From contig NZ_CANMYE010000006.1 in NCBI RefSeq assembly GCF_947502065.1, positions 62,001 through 126,000 of the forward strand: a stretch of DNA of 64,000 nucleotides, given 5' to 3'. Source of the stretch: an uncultured Pseudoteredinibacter sp. (GTDB taxonomy: Bacteria; Pseudomonadota; Gammaproteobacteria; Pseudomonadales; Cellvibrionaceae). The notes beneath the pieces were generated by a model. That model had not been told where the DNA came from and searched no databases. It worked only from the letters and a program-made list of their open reading frames with translations. How positions within the stretch are numbered: position 1 is the stretch's first letter; each line of letters begins with the position of its first letter. Of this stretch, positions 44,601-51,540 are shown one piece after another. Made by a program: the position numbers and the translations under genes.

Positions 44601-45199
44601 CTACCTTTCCTACTCTGAGTCGCAAGGGTGGTGAATTCGTGAATAGTTACGATTCGACGGAGATCCAGACTAGCCCCTGGGGAACTCTCAGTGTTTGTTA
44701 CGATACATCTAAAGACGAAGTGACTTTAAAATATCTAAGATCAAATAATGAAGCTAAATACTCGATGCTTCGCCTTACTCAAACCTCGAAGGCTCGTGGT
44801 ACAAGGAGTGATACTTTAGCCGGGCTAACCGGTACTTGGTATAACCCTTCAAAAAGTGGTCAGGGTCTGTATCTGGAAATGATTGAGCGGACAGAGGGGA
44901 GGGTGGGGGTGAACCTTGCCTGGTATGGTTTCAAACACCAAAAGCCAATGTACTTCTTGGGCTCTATTGGAGAAGCGCCTGAATCGGGCGGCTCAATGAC
45001 TATACCTATTTATGAAACTTCGGGTGCCAAGTTTGGAGAAGAGTTTAGCTCGGCAGATGTGCGTCGAGAAAGTTGGGGTGAGTTACATGTCGAGCGTGTT
45101 AACTGTAATAAGATCAAATTACGTTTTGAAGGCATCGACGCGGATATTGAAGAAAGCTTGAGTAGATTGTCTTCAGTATCTGGTAGAACTTGCCATTAA
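41627..45199 (+). CDS. Large exported BspA-type leucine-rich repeat protein with two C-terminal GTWY modules
   Basis: 1190 residues from a GTG with AGGGA upstream. Residues 1-24 form a signal peptide ending TLQAQ. Residues 65-614 are 25 consecutive repeats of exactly 22 residues with consensus AF..N.L.S..IP..V..IG.. , of the LRR_5/BspA type. A Pro-rich hinge lies near 640-660. Residues about 660-905 form a domain I do not recognise, with a calcium-loop-like DSDGDGEADEPS near 711. Two related modules start with LSGTWYDPGEAGHGI (about 922) and LTGTWYNPSKSGQGL (about 1066). No membrane anchor, LPXTG, PEP-CTERM or autotransporter domain is seen. Adhesion or surface recognition is a guess from BspA proteins. 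The gene is isolated between other functions. Confidence 0.8.
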   Translation: MNCRFFALSNLLLLLSLPITLQAQSFVFGPANVVTGCDGGCPGGREITLPSENNGVVVNAIADSAFEAYELDSVVIPDSIQFIGARAFLDCGLTTLQIGQGVTEIGEQAFSSNRLTDIDIPNSATVIKSEAFSRNKLTAVVVPPGTRVIYTRVYEYNQLEAVSIPPGVVEIQGLSFYYNKLTSVLLPSSLEKIGPWAFRYNQIASLQIPSKAINIGHAAFEGNRLESVNIPEGISKIESSVFAFNKLSSINLPDSITEIGVEAFRNNALVSVDIPDSVVTIGSYAFANNELTLIRIPKKLTDIAQGVFSNNQISAIDFQGAVKSIGIAAFSYNSLGAISIPSHIEHIGNYAFEKNQLVSLSLTDGLKDIGSDAFVGNKIESLVIPSTVRSIGNNAFSDNMISAITIPEGVEAIGRSAFYNNLLSTLDLPEGLSSLGVAAFGKNKLESIVFPADMDLIPDELFIKNSFASLVIPKTIERIGARAFHFNVLQELTLNVGLKSIDRYAFAGNQLTSVVIPDTVDSIGSSAFLGNSISSLTLPENISYISAFSFKDNKLPELMIPTKVNFIGWQAFSENHIRTLVVPASVTEVDSQAFSFNEIESILFEGDRPELEVTAFNENSPLQKVLFKPGRTGWPGAKISGVTPTPLGGSKPPSAPDPAPDKLEFKISTHSDSMFDNMPLKLVVHDVNIYAAGNVARADIQHVAHVLAQLLDSDGDGEADEPSVRRSMKQTNSTLVIWDNQQDWEHLVALVPDNMQLSGLEARKINREWEPGLGGKFDGALEFVLKHVAAAYASTYPNVFGAAPGSRLANAMDTARGGYFEVVPASYPDGAWFVSRDSDCNYRCMVLDYFYWALSTKLGAHIAREAEINGKWKLNTNAKLQSVDTEINKLLTEEAFNLPQVLPDGNYQIDESDNPKVDLGRLSGTWYDPGEAGHGIMLQVFDSASSSAGVTMTWFTFDESGNQQWFYGDSQQLVASRNNSGSCYGGTGNYFATFPTLSRKGGEFVNSYDSTEIQTSPWGTLSVCYDTSKDEVTLKYLRSNNEAKYSMLRLTQTSKARGTRSDTLAGLTGTWYNPSKSGQGLYLEMIERTEGRVGVNLAWYGFKHQKPMYFLGSIGEAPESGGSMTIPIYETSGAKFGEEFSSADVRRESWGELHVERVNCNKIKLRFEGIDADIEESLSRLSSVSGRTCH
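41819..43468 (+). repeat. 25 tandem 66-bp coding repeats (22-residue leucine-rich units)
   Basis: The repeat block encodes residues 65-614 of the large protein. Every unit is 22 codons long with no insertion or deletion; most begin AF or VF and have Asn at position 5 and Pro at position 13. The units are diverged in DNA sequence, so this is an old protein-level array rather than a recent DNA expansion. A degenerate 26th unit (AFNENSPLQKV) follows. Confidence 0.9.
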
Positions 45200-45218
45200 T
45201 GGTATGTGATTAGAAGTT

Positions 45219-45248
45219 AAAAGACCGAGATTGGCAGCTCGGTCTTTT
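45219..45248. terminator. Bidirectional terminator between the repeat-protein gene and rpiA
   Basis: AAAAGACCGAG and CTCGGTCTTTT form a perfect 11-bp stem with an 8-nt loop between two convergent genes. Confidence 0.88.
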
Positions 45249-45259
45249 GTGTCTCTGAA

Positions 45260-45934
45260 TTATTGTTTGCGAATTTCCTTCACGCCATCTTCTCCACCGA
45301 GTAGCAAAACATCCGCCGAGCGCTCAGCAAATAAACCATTGGTTACTACGCCAACAATACCATTAATTGCGCGCTCTAACTCGGCAGGTTTTTCAATCTG
45401 CATATTGTGAACATCAAGAATCACATTGCCATTATCGGTAAGCACGCCTTGGCGGTAAACCGGGTCGCCGCCAAGCTTCACTAATTCTCTTGCAACATGA
45501 GAGCGGGCCATGGGAATGACTTCAACTGGTAGAGGGAATTGCCCCAAGTAATCAACCCATTTGCTGCTGTCGGCAATACAGACAAACTCATCGGCAACAG
45601 CGGCGACAATCTTTTCGCGAGTCAGTGCAGCACCGCCGCCTTTAATAAGGGCAAGCTCCGGGTTACTTTCATCGGCACCATCGACATAGACGGCCATTTC
45701 ACTGACTTCATTCAGATCAAACACAGTGATGCCGTGGCCCTGTAAACGCTCAGCAGTTGCTTCAGAGCTGGCTACGGCACCCTGGAAGTCACCTTTAATT
45801 TCAGCTAGATAGTCAATAAAGAAGTTAGCGGTAGATCCTGTGCCAACACCTACAATCGAGTGGGCATCAAGTTTTGGCCGTATATAGTCTACGGCAGCTT
45901 TGGCAACCGCCTGCTTTAGCTGGTCTTGGTTCAT
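45260..45934 (-). CDS. rpiA: Ribose-5-phosphate isomerase A
   Basis: 224 residues from MNQDQLKQAVAKAAVDYI, the family start. The phosphate-binding loop VGVGTGSTANFFID, SSEATAERL, the catalytic YVDGADESNP and LIKGGGAALTREKI are present. FPLPVEVIPMARSHVARELV and DNGNVILDVHNMQI follow. It interconverts ribose-5-phosphate and ribulose-5-phosphate in the pentose phosphate pathway. An in-frame ATG 13 codons upstream (45973) has a better Shine-Dalgarno sequence (GGGAG, 4 nt away) but adds a non-conserved leader, so the true start is open. Confidence 0.96.
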   Translation of the reverse strand: MNQDQLKQAVAKAAVDYIRPKLDAHSIVGVGTGSTANFFIDYLAEIKGDFQGAVASSEATAERLQGHGITVFDLNEVSEMAVYVDGADESNPELALIKGGGAALTREKIVAAVADEFVCIADSSKWVDYLGQFPLPVEVIPMARSHVARELVKLGGDPVYRQGVLTDNGNVILDVHNMQIEKPAELERAINGIVGVVTNGLFAERSADVLLLGGEDGVKEIRKQ

Positions 45935-46089
45935 GGAGGTCTCATCAAGGTCGGGGGTTGGAAAGCTCGCCATTATACTCCCAGCTCAAATTGCTGTGAA
46001 CAGCTCTGACAAGCCATCTTGGCCGTTCGACAAGCCTTATTTGTGATAATCTAGCTTGGATTTTTGAATAACAATTAAGGAAGTTAGCG

Positions 46090-47397
46090 ATGAGACGTAG
46101 CGATTGGATAAAGAGGCTGGTATTGCCAGCTATGTTGTCCTCAGTAGCTTTGACGGCTGTTCTGCCTGCCTATGCAGGCTTGGATTTGGCAACTATTGAT
46201 GCCGAAGCAAAAGCTTTGGAAACCAAGGTGATCAAGTGGCGTCGCCACCTTCATGAACATCCAGAATTATCCAATCAAGAGCACAAAACCGCCGCCTATA
46301 TAGCTAAACATCTTAAGGCGCTTGGCTTTGATGAGGTTCAAGAGGGTGTGGCAAAAACCGGTGTGGTTGGGGTGTTAGTGGGCGGTAAGCCTGGCCCAGT
46401 TGTTGCCTTACGTTCGGATATGGATGCTTTGCCTGTTACCGAAGAAACGGGCCTGCCCTTTGCTTCAAAAGCAAAGGGTATGTTTAAAGACAAAGAAGTG
46501 GGTGTGATGCACGCTTGTGGCCATGATGGTCATATGTCTATTTTGATGGGGGTGGCCGAGTTATTGGCTAAGCACCGTGAAGATCTGCCGGGTACCGTGA
46601 AATTTATTTTCCAGCCCGCTGAAGAAGGCATGGAGGGCATTGAAACCTGGGGTGCCAAGCAAATGGTGGAAGAGGGGGTCCTCAAAGGAAAATATGCACC
46701 AGAGGTTATTTTTGGCTTACATATCTTCCCATTCCCAGCCGGTAGCTTGGCGTATCGAGCCGAAGGTTTTATGGCGGCGCAAGATCGTTTTGAGCTTACC
46801 ATTCAGGGCAAGCAGACCCATGGTTCAGCTCCTTGGTCGGGGGTTGACCCCATTACCACAGCAGGTCAAGTGGTTACTGCAATTCAGTTAATACCCGCTC
46901 GACAGCTGCCAATTACTGAGGCGCCAGCTGTTGTTTCAGTGGGTTCTATTCATGGCGGTGTGCGTAATAATATCATTCCAGATAAAGTAGATATGGAAGG
47001 TACTATTCGTACCTATGATGTAAAAATGCGTGAAACCTTACATAAACACTTGCATCGCACGGTGGAAAATATTTCGGCGGCCTCGGGAGCTACAGCAGAT
47101 TTAGAGATTGTTCCTGGTTACCCAGTGACCTTTAATGATCCAGAATTGACTCGTCAGATGCTGCCAACTTTAGAAAGGGTATCTCCGGGCAAGGTGATGG
47201 AAATTAAACCAATTACTGCTGCAGAAGATTTCTCATATTTTCAGCAACAGATTCCAGGTTTATTTATTGGCTTGGGTGCTGGCAAACCCGGTGCGGCGTA
47301 TAACCATTCTCCTAAATTTGATTTGGATGAAGCCGCTTTAAAAACGGGAGTTAAAGCTCTGAGCGCTTTAACTCTAGATTATATGAATAGCAAATAA
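46090..47397 (+). CDS. Exported M20-family amidohydrolase (hippurate / N-acyl-amino-acid hydrolase type)
   Basis: 435 residues. The N-terminus MRRSDWIKRLVLPAMLSSVA ending AYAG is a signal peptide, so a periplasmic place is inferred. The M20D amidohydrolase core follows: WRRHLHEHPELSNQEHKTA, RSDMDALPVTEETGLPF, the metal site HACGHDGHMSIL and PAEEGMEG. The GVRNNIIPD lid region and the C-terminal metal His in YNHSPKFDLDE complete it. Such enzymes cleave acyl groups from amino acids or related amides; most are cytoplasmic, but exported forms occur. No transport partner is adjacent. It ends at a hairpin shared with the convergent EAL gene. Confidence 0.9.
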   Translation: MRRSDWIKRLVLPAMLSSVALTAVLPAYAGLDLATIDAEAKALETKVIKWRRHLHEHPELSNQEHKTAAYIAKHLKALGFDEVQEGVAKTGVVGVLVGGKPGPVVALRSDMDALPVTEETGLPFASKAKGMFKDKEVGVMHACGHDGHMSILMGVAELLAKHREDLPGTVKFIFQPAEEGMEGIETWGAKQMVEEGVLKGKYAPEVIFGLHIFPFPAGSLAYRAEGFMAAQDRFELTIQGKQTHGSAPWSGVDPITTAGQVVTAIQLIPARQLPITEAPAVVSVGSIHGGVRNNIIPDKVDMEGTIRTYDVKMRETLHKHLHRTVENISAASGATADLEIVPGYPVTFNDPELTRQMLPTLERVSPGKVMEIKPITAAEDFSYFQQQIPGLFIGLGAGKPGAAYNHSPKFDLDEAALKTGVKALSALTLDYMNSK

Positions 47398-47410
47398 AAT
47401 ATTGTAAGCC

Positions 47411-47439
47411 CAGCATGGGGTTTAGAAAACCCTATGCTG
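47411..47439. terminator. Hairpin between the M20 amidohydrolase and GGDEF-EAL genes
   Basis: CAGCATGGGGTTT pairs with AAACCCTATGCTG with one G-T wobble and a 3-nt loop. It overlaps the last codons of the minus-strand gene. The T runs are weak, so its strength as a terminator is uncertain. Confidence 0.6.
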
Positions 47440-49495
47440 TATTCCCCTGCGGTAATTCCTTTGTGATTAAATTAAACCACTCATGACTGTCGAGGGCAAA
47501 GCTGTAATGATGGCCTTGAACCATATCGCAGCCATGCTCGCGAAGAAATTGCTCCTGCTTTTCTGATTGAACGCCCTCACAGATGACCTCCATAGATAGG
47601 CTTTTTGCAATGGCAATGATGGTCTTAACCAGCTCACGATTGTGTTTTTTTTCTATTGCACTGATAAAAGATTTGTCGATTTTGATGATGTCTATTGGCA
47701 GTCGGGCTAAATAACTTAAGGATGAAAAGCCGGTGCCAAAATCATCTAGGGCAATCTTAATGCCTTTTTGTCTGCACCATTGAAGGTTCGCAACAGCTTG
47801 AGGTTCATTATTGATGAGTACATGTTCTGTGAGTTCGATGCCTACGGTAAAACAGGGAATGCCATGTTTATCTAGCATACGCTGAACAGAGTGTTGAAAA
47901 TCTTTGTGGTTAATGGTTTCGGCAGACAGGTTTGCAAATGTTCTTGGGGGGTTTATACCGCTTATTATATAGCTTTTTATGTTTTTAAACATTTGACTAG
48001 TAACCCAAAAATCTAGCATAAGCATACTTTTTTGCTGTTCCAATATTGGAATAAATTCCGCAGGGGAAATTTCACCCAATAGCTCATGCTGCCATCTTAG
48101 TAGAGACTCACTGCCGCAGAGCTCTGATGAGCTTAGGTGAAACTGCGGTTGAAACATCAGTTTTAACTCTCCGGCTTGCAGTGCTCGTTTTATGTCCTGG
48201 GCAATATAGTGAACACGATGAGTGTTTCGATTAAGTTCTGGATCAAAGTAGAAAAACCCATTGCCACCATTCGCTTTGGCTTGGGCTAATGCAGCATCCC
48301 CGTGTTTGAGAAGTGTTCCGGCATCTTCACCGTCATGAGGTGAGATCGCTATACCAATACTTGCAGTAACTTTATCCGGCCCTTCAATTAAATGTAGCTC
48401 TTCTGAAAGAGTACTTAATAACCGGTTAGCTATAGTAGATGTTTGCTGGCTACCTTCGGGAAGATTGAAAGCAAGAACATAAACGTCGCCGCCAAAACGA
48501 GCTTTCAGGTCTTGAACGCTTACTGAAGAGCGAATTCTATCGGCGACACGTTTTAGTATTTGATCGCCGATTTCGTGTCCGTATTGGCTATTTACGAGCT
48601 TGAACTTATCAACCCCAATGAACATGACCACGGTTGATAAATCTAACTGTTGGCTGATTTTCATACTTTGTTGAAGCAGTGAATGCATAAGCTGCCGATT
48701 CGGCAGTTTAGTTAGCTGATCATAGTATTCTAATTCGTGCAGCTGCTGTTGCTGTTGTTTGGCGCCCTCCATACTATAATCTATGCAATATAATTCGACT
48801 TCGTTATGAGGCGACCGAAGCACAATTTGTGTAGTTTGAATCTGAAGTTTTTGGCCTTGACGGTTTACTCGGATGCACTTTCTATTGGGGGCGACGCCGG
48901 CTTTTGATAGCCACTTTTGTAAGACCGATGGAAAGCCTGCTCTCTGGTTTTGGGGGATCAACAGCTCCGCCATCGTCTTGCCGCTGGCTTGAGCCAAGCT
49001 GTAACCGTATAGATCGTTACATGCTTCGTTCCAATAGATAACTCGGCCCTGCTGGTTATAACCTTGTACTGCTAGATGTGGCAGCTGCATGAGCAGCTTC
49101 AATGTTTCTTGATCATCACTTCTAGTTGAGGGCAATTCAGCTTCCGTTGTGCGGACAAAGATGCCTGCCGTAATTGAAGACCTTTCGCTAATTAAGTAGC
49201 TGAAAACATTACTACCCTGGCATTTTTGCAGCCCGCTTTGATTTGGCTTTTTGAGTAGATGTCTTAGGCAGGGTGGGGTGTCAGCTGAAAATATCGAGGC
49301 GCTTTGTTCAAGCTTTAGGAGTTGCTTTGCAGTTTCGTTGACAAATAGGCAGCCTGGGCTGGCCTGGTAAACCCAGATGCCAACCGGTCCGTCAATGATT
49401 GTATCGAATGCACCCTGTGACAGGCCTGGGAATATTGAGTCAAAGAACTCCTCATTCACAGGCAGTGTCAGCGTCCAGCTGTTCAATGCTTGCAC
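47432..49495 (-). CDS. PAS-GGDEF-EAL cyclic-di-GMP protein, probably a phosphodiesterase
   Basis: 687 residues, no membrane segment. Residues about 20-125 look PAS-like. A clearer PAS domain (about 135-250) has QGYNQQGRVIYWNEACNDLYGYS. The GGDEF domain (about 260-420) has RFGGDVYVLAF in place of the active GGDEF, so it is probably catalytically dead. The EAL domain (about 435-675) has ESL instead of EAL in GSESLLRW. It keeps NLSAET, ELTEHVL, LDDFGTGFSSLSYL, IKIDKSFI and the C-terminal QGHHYSFAL, so phosphodiesterase activity is likely. Degenerate GGDEF domains may bind GTP and activate the EAL domain. There is no obvious operon partner. Confidence 0.92.
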   Translation of the reverse strand: MQALNSWTLTLPVNEEFFDSIFPGLSQGAFDTIIDGPVGIWVYQASPGCLFVNETAKQLLKLEQSASIFSADTPPCLRHLLKKPNQSGLQKCQGSNVFSYLISERSSITAGIFVRTTEAELPSTRSDDQETLKLLMQLPHLAVQGYNQQGRVIYWNEACNDLYGYSLAQASGKTMAELLIPQNQRAGFPSVLQKWLSKAGVAPNRKCIRVNRQGQKLQIQTTQIVLRSPHNEVELYCIDYSMEGAKQQQQQLHELEYYDQLTKLPNRQLMHSLLQQSMKISQQLDLSTVVMFIGVDKFKLVNSQYGHEIGDQILKRVADRIRSSVSVQDLKARFGGDVYVLAFNLPEGSQQTSTIANRLLSTLSEELHLIEGPDKVTASIGIAISPHDGEDAGTLLKHGDAALAQAKANGGNGFFYFDPELNRNTHRVHYIAQDIKRALQAGELKLMFQPQFHLSSSELCGSESLLRWQHELLGEISPAEFIPILEQQKSMLMLDFWVTSQMFKNIKSYIISGINPPRTFANLSAETINHKDFQHSVQRMLDKHGIPCFTVGIELTEHVLINNEPQAVANLQWCRQKGIKIALDDFGTGFSSLSYLARLPIDIIKIDKSFISAIEKKHNRELVKTIIAIAKSLSMEVICEGVQSEKQEQFLREHGCDMVQGHHYSFALDSHEWFNLITKELPQGNTA

Positions 49496-49650
49496 CCTTT
49501 ATATGAGTGGATATCCTTCAAGCACTACGCTCTAGGCCAAAAAAACCTAATTCCTAACCTAGATGCTGCTTTGGCATCTTACGCCAAAGGCTCCCTTGTC
49601 TTATAATTTGTCACCATTATTAGCTAATTTTTAATCAGTTGTCGAGCCTT

Positions 49651-51162
49651 ATGCCAGAGAGTTACGTAAAAAGAATACTAGATGCCCGCATCTACGATGT
49701 GGCCCGTGAAACCCAATTGGATGAGGCGCCTCTGATTTCAGCTCGAATTAACAATAACGTGCTGATTAAGAGGGAAGACTTACAACCCGTTTTTTCCTTT
49801 AAAATTCGTGGCGCCTTTAACAAGCTTAGATTGTTAAGTGATGAAGAAAAGGCCCGGGGGGTGATTGCTGCTTCGGCGGGTAACCATGCTCAAGGGCTTG
49901 CTTTGAGTGCAAAGGCTCTAGGTGTAAAGGCTACTATCGTCATGCCTAAGACCACTCCGGCCATTAAAGTAGATGCCGTGCGCCGTCGTGGTGCAAAAGT
50001 GGTGCTGCATGGTGACGCTTATGATGGTGCCGCTGCACACGCCAACAAGCTAGTGGAAGAGCAAGGGCTTACCTATATCCACCCTTTCGATGATCCAGAT
50101 GTGATCGCTGGGCAAGGCACCGTAGCGATGGAGATACTACGTCAGCATCCGGCCAAAATCGATGCCATTTACATCCCTGTCGGTGGTGGTGGCCTATGTG
50201 CTGGAATGGCGGCCTATATCAAATATGTAAGGCCCGATATTAAAGTTTATGCAGTAGAGCCAGAGGATGCTGCCTGTTTAAAGTTGGCAATGGAGAAAGG
50301 TCGCCGAGCCACTTTGCCTGAGGTGGGCATTTTTGCAGATGGTGTGGCAGTAGCCCAAATCGGCAAGGAGACTTACCGCGTACTGAAAGATAGCGTTGAT
50401 GGCGTGATAACCGCCAATGCTGATGAGATGTGTGCTGCAATCAAAGATATTTTTGAAGATACGCGTTCGATCGCTGAGCCAGCTGGCGCGCTATCTTTGG
50501 CCGGCTTGAAAAAACACGTCGCTGAGCAAGGCTGGGAAGATAAAACCGTTATTGCTATAGCCAGTGGCGCTAACACGAACTTTGATCGTCTGCGCTATAT
50601 TTCGGAGCGTACGGAAATCGGTGAAAAGCGCGAGGCGATGCTGACCGTGACTCTGCCCGAAAAAGCTGGAGCATTTCGCAAGCTAAGTCGTGCTATTGGG
50701 CGTCGTGGCATTACTGAGTTTAACTACCGCTACGGCTCCCATGAGCAGGCCCATGTCTTAGTGGGCGTGCAGGTAATTGATGATAATGGGCGTCATGAAT
50801 TGGTCGCAGAACTACGTGAAAAAGGTTATGAGGTCTGTGATATGACGGACAATGAAATGGCCAAATTGCACGTTCGGCACATGGTGGGTGGCCATGCCCC
50901 CCAAGTAGAAAATGAGCGTCTATTTAGCTTTGAGTTTCCCGAGCGCCCTGGCGCTATGGATAACTTCCTAAGTAAAACGGCCAGTCGCTGGAATATCTCT
51001 TTGTTTCATTATCGTAATCATGGTGCAGCTTATGGGCGGGTGTTGGTCGGTCTGCAGGTGCCCAAAGAAGACAATAAAGAGTTATTAGCTTTACTGGATA
51101 GTTTGGAGTATCGCTATAGCGAGGAGACGGATAGCGAAGCCTATCGCTATTTTTTGAGTTAG
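49651..51162 (+). CDS. ilvA: Threonine dehydratase (ammonia-lyase), biosynthetic
   Basis: 503 residues from MPESYVKRILDARIYDVA; a TTG four codons upstream (49639) is less likely. The PLP lysine is in FSFKIRGAFNKL (about residue 54). SAGNHAQGLALSA, the PLP phosphate loop VGGGGLCAGMA and AEPAGALSLAGLKK are present. Two ACT-like regulatory domains follow: EAMLTVTLPEKAGAFRKLS (about 325-395) and LFSFEFPERPGAMDNFL (about 425-500). It makes 2-oxobutanoate from threonine for isoleucine synthesis, and the regulatory domains suggest isoleucine feedback. In Pseudomonas ilvA neighbours rpiA; here two genes separate them. Confidence 0.96.
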   Translation: MPESYVKRILDARIYDVARETQLDEAPLISARINNNVLIKREDLQPVFSFKIRGAFNKLRLLSDEEKARGVIAASAGNHAQGLALSAKALGVKATIVMPKTTPAIKVDAVRRRGAKVVLHGDAYDGAAAHANKLVEEQGLTYIHPFDDPDVIAGQGTVAMEILRQHPAKIDAIYIPVGGGGLCAGMAAYIKYVRPDIKVYAVEPEDAACLKLAMEKGRRATLPEVGIFADGVAVAQIGKETYRVLKDSVDGVITANADEMCAAIKDIFEDTRSIAEPAGALSLAGLKKHVAEQGWEDKTVIAIASGANTNFDRLRYISERTEIGEKREAMLTVTLPEKAGAFRKLSRAIGRRGITEFNYRYGSHEQAHVLVGVQVIDDNGRHELVAELREKGYEVCDMTDNEMAKLHVRHMVGGHAPQVENERLFSFEFPERPGAMDNFLSKTASRWNISLFHYRNHGAAYGRVLVGLQVPKEDNKELLALLDSLEYRYSEETDSEAYRYFLS

Positions 51163-51257
51163 CAGTGCTTTAGGAAGCTGTGGCGAGTCATTCCGTTTGG
51201 CTCTAAGTATTTGTACTAAGGATAGATCTGTTTATTGCTTGACCTTTCTGGGGTGCG

Positions 51258-51422
51258 AGAGTACTGTGCGCCCCCTGCTTTGGTGCCTACCAGCCCTTTC
51301 TTTAGGCTTGGGTAGGTTAAACGGGAAGCTAGGTGCGTCAATACTATTGGCAAATCCAGCGCTGCCCCCGCAACGGTGAAACGGCAATAGCCGTCAAGCC
51401 CGATACCGGCCTTCGCAGAGTC
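51258..51422 (+). ncRNA. Cobalamin riboswitch upstream of btuB
   Basis: Conserved elements appear in the right order: GGTGCC (from 51282), AAACGGGAAGCTAGGTG (from 51319) and the B12 box with GCTGCCCCCGCAACGGTGA (from 51361). AAGCCCGATACCGGCC follows near 51396-51411. Flanking CTGTGCG and CGCAGAG segments can close the outer stem. It lies in a 378-nt gap about 120 nt before the btuB ATG. Adenosylcobalamin binding is expected to lower btuB expression. I could not identify the expression platform; a GGAGGG (51442-51447) and a CCCTCCC segment further on may take part. Confidence 0.93.
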
Positions 51423-51540
51423 TTAATATTAACGATGAAGCGGAGGGCTTTATCAGTGAAAGACGAATGCGGGCGTGTAGCTTGGCATTGGTCCGAGCCT
51501 GTTCCCTCCCTCAGTCCGAGTGTTTGATTGAGGATCTACA

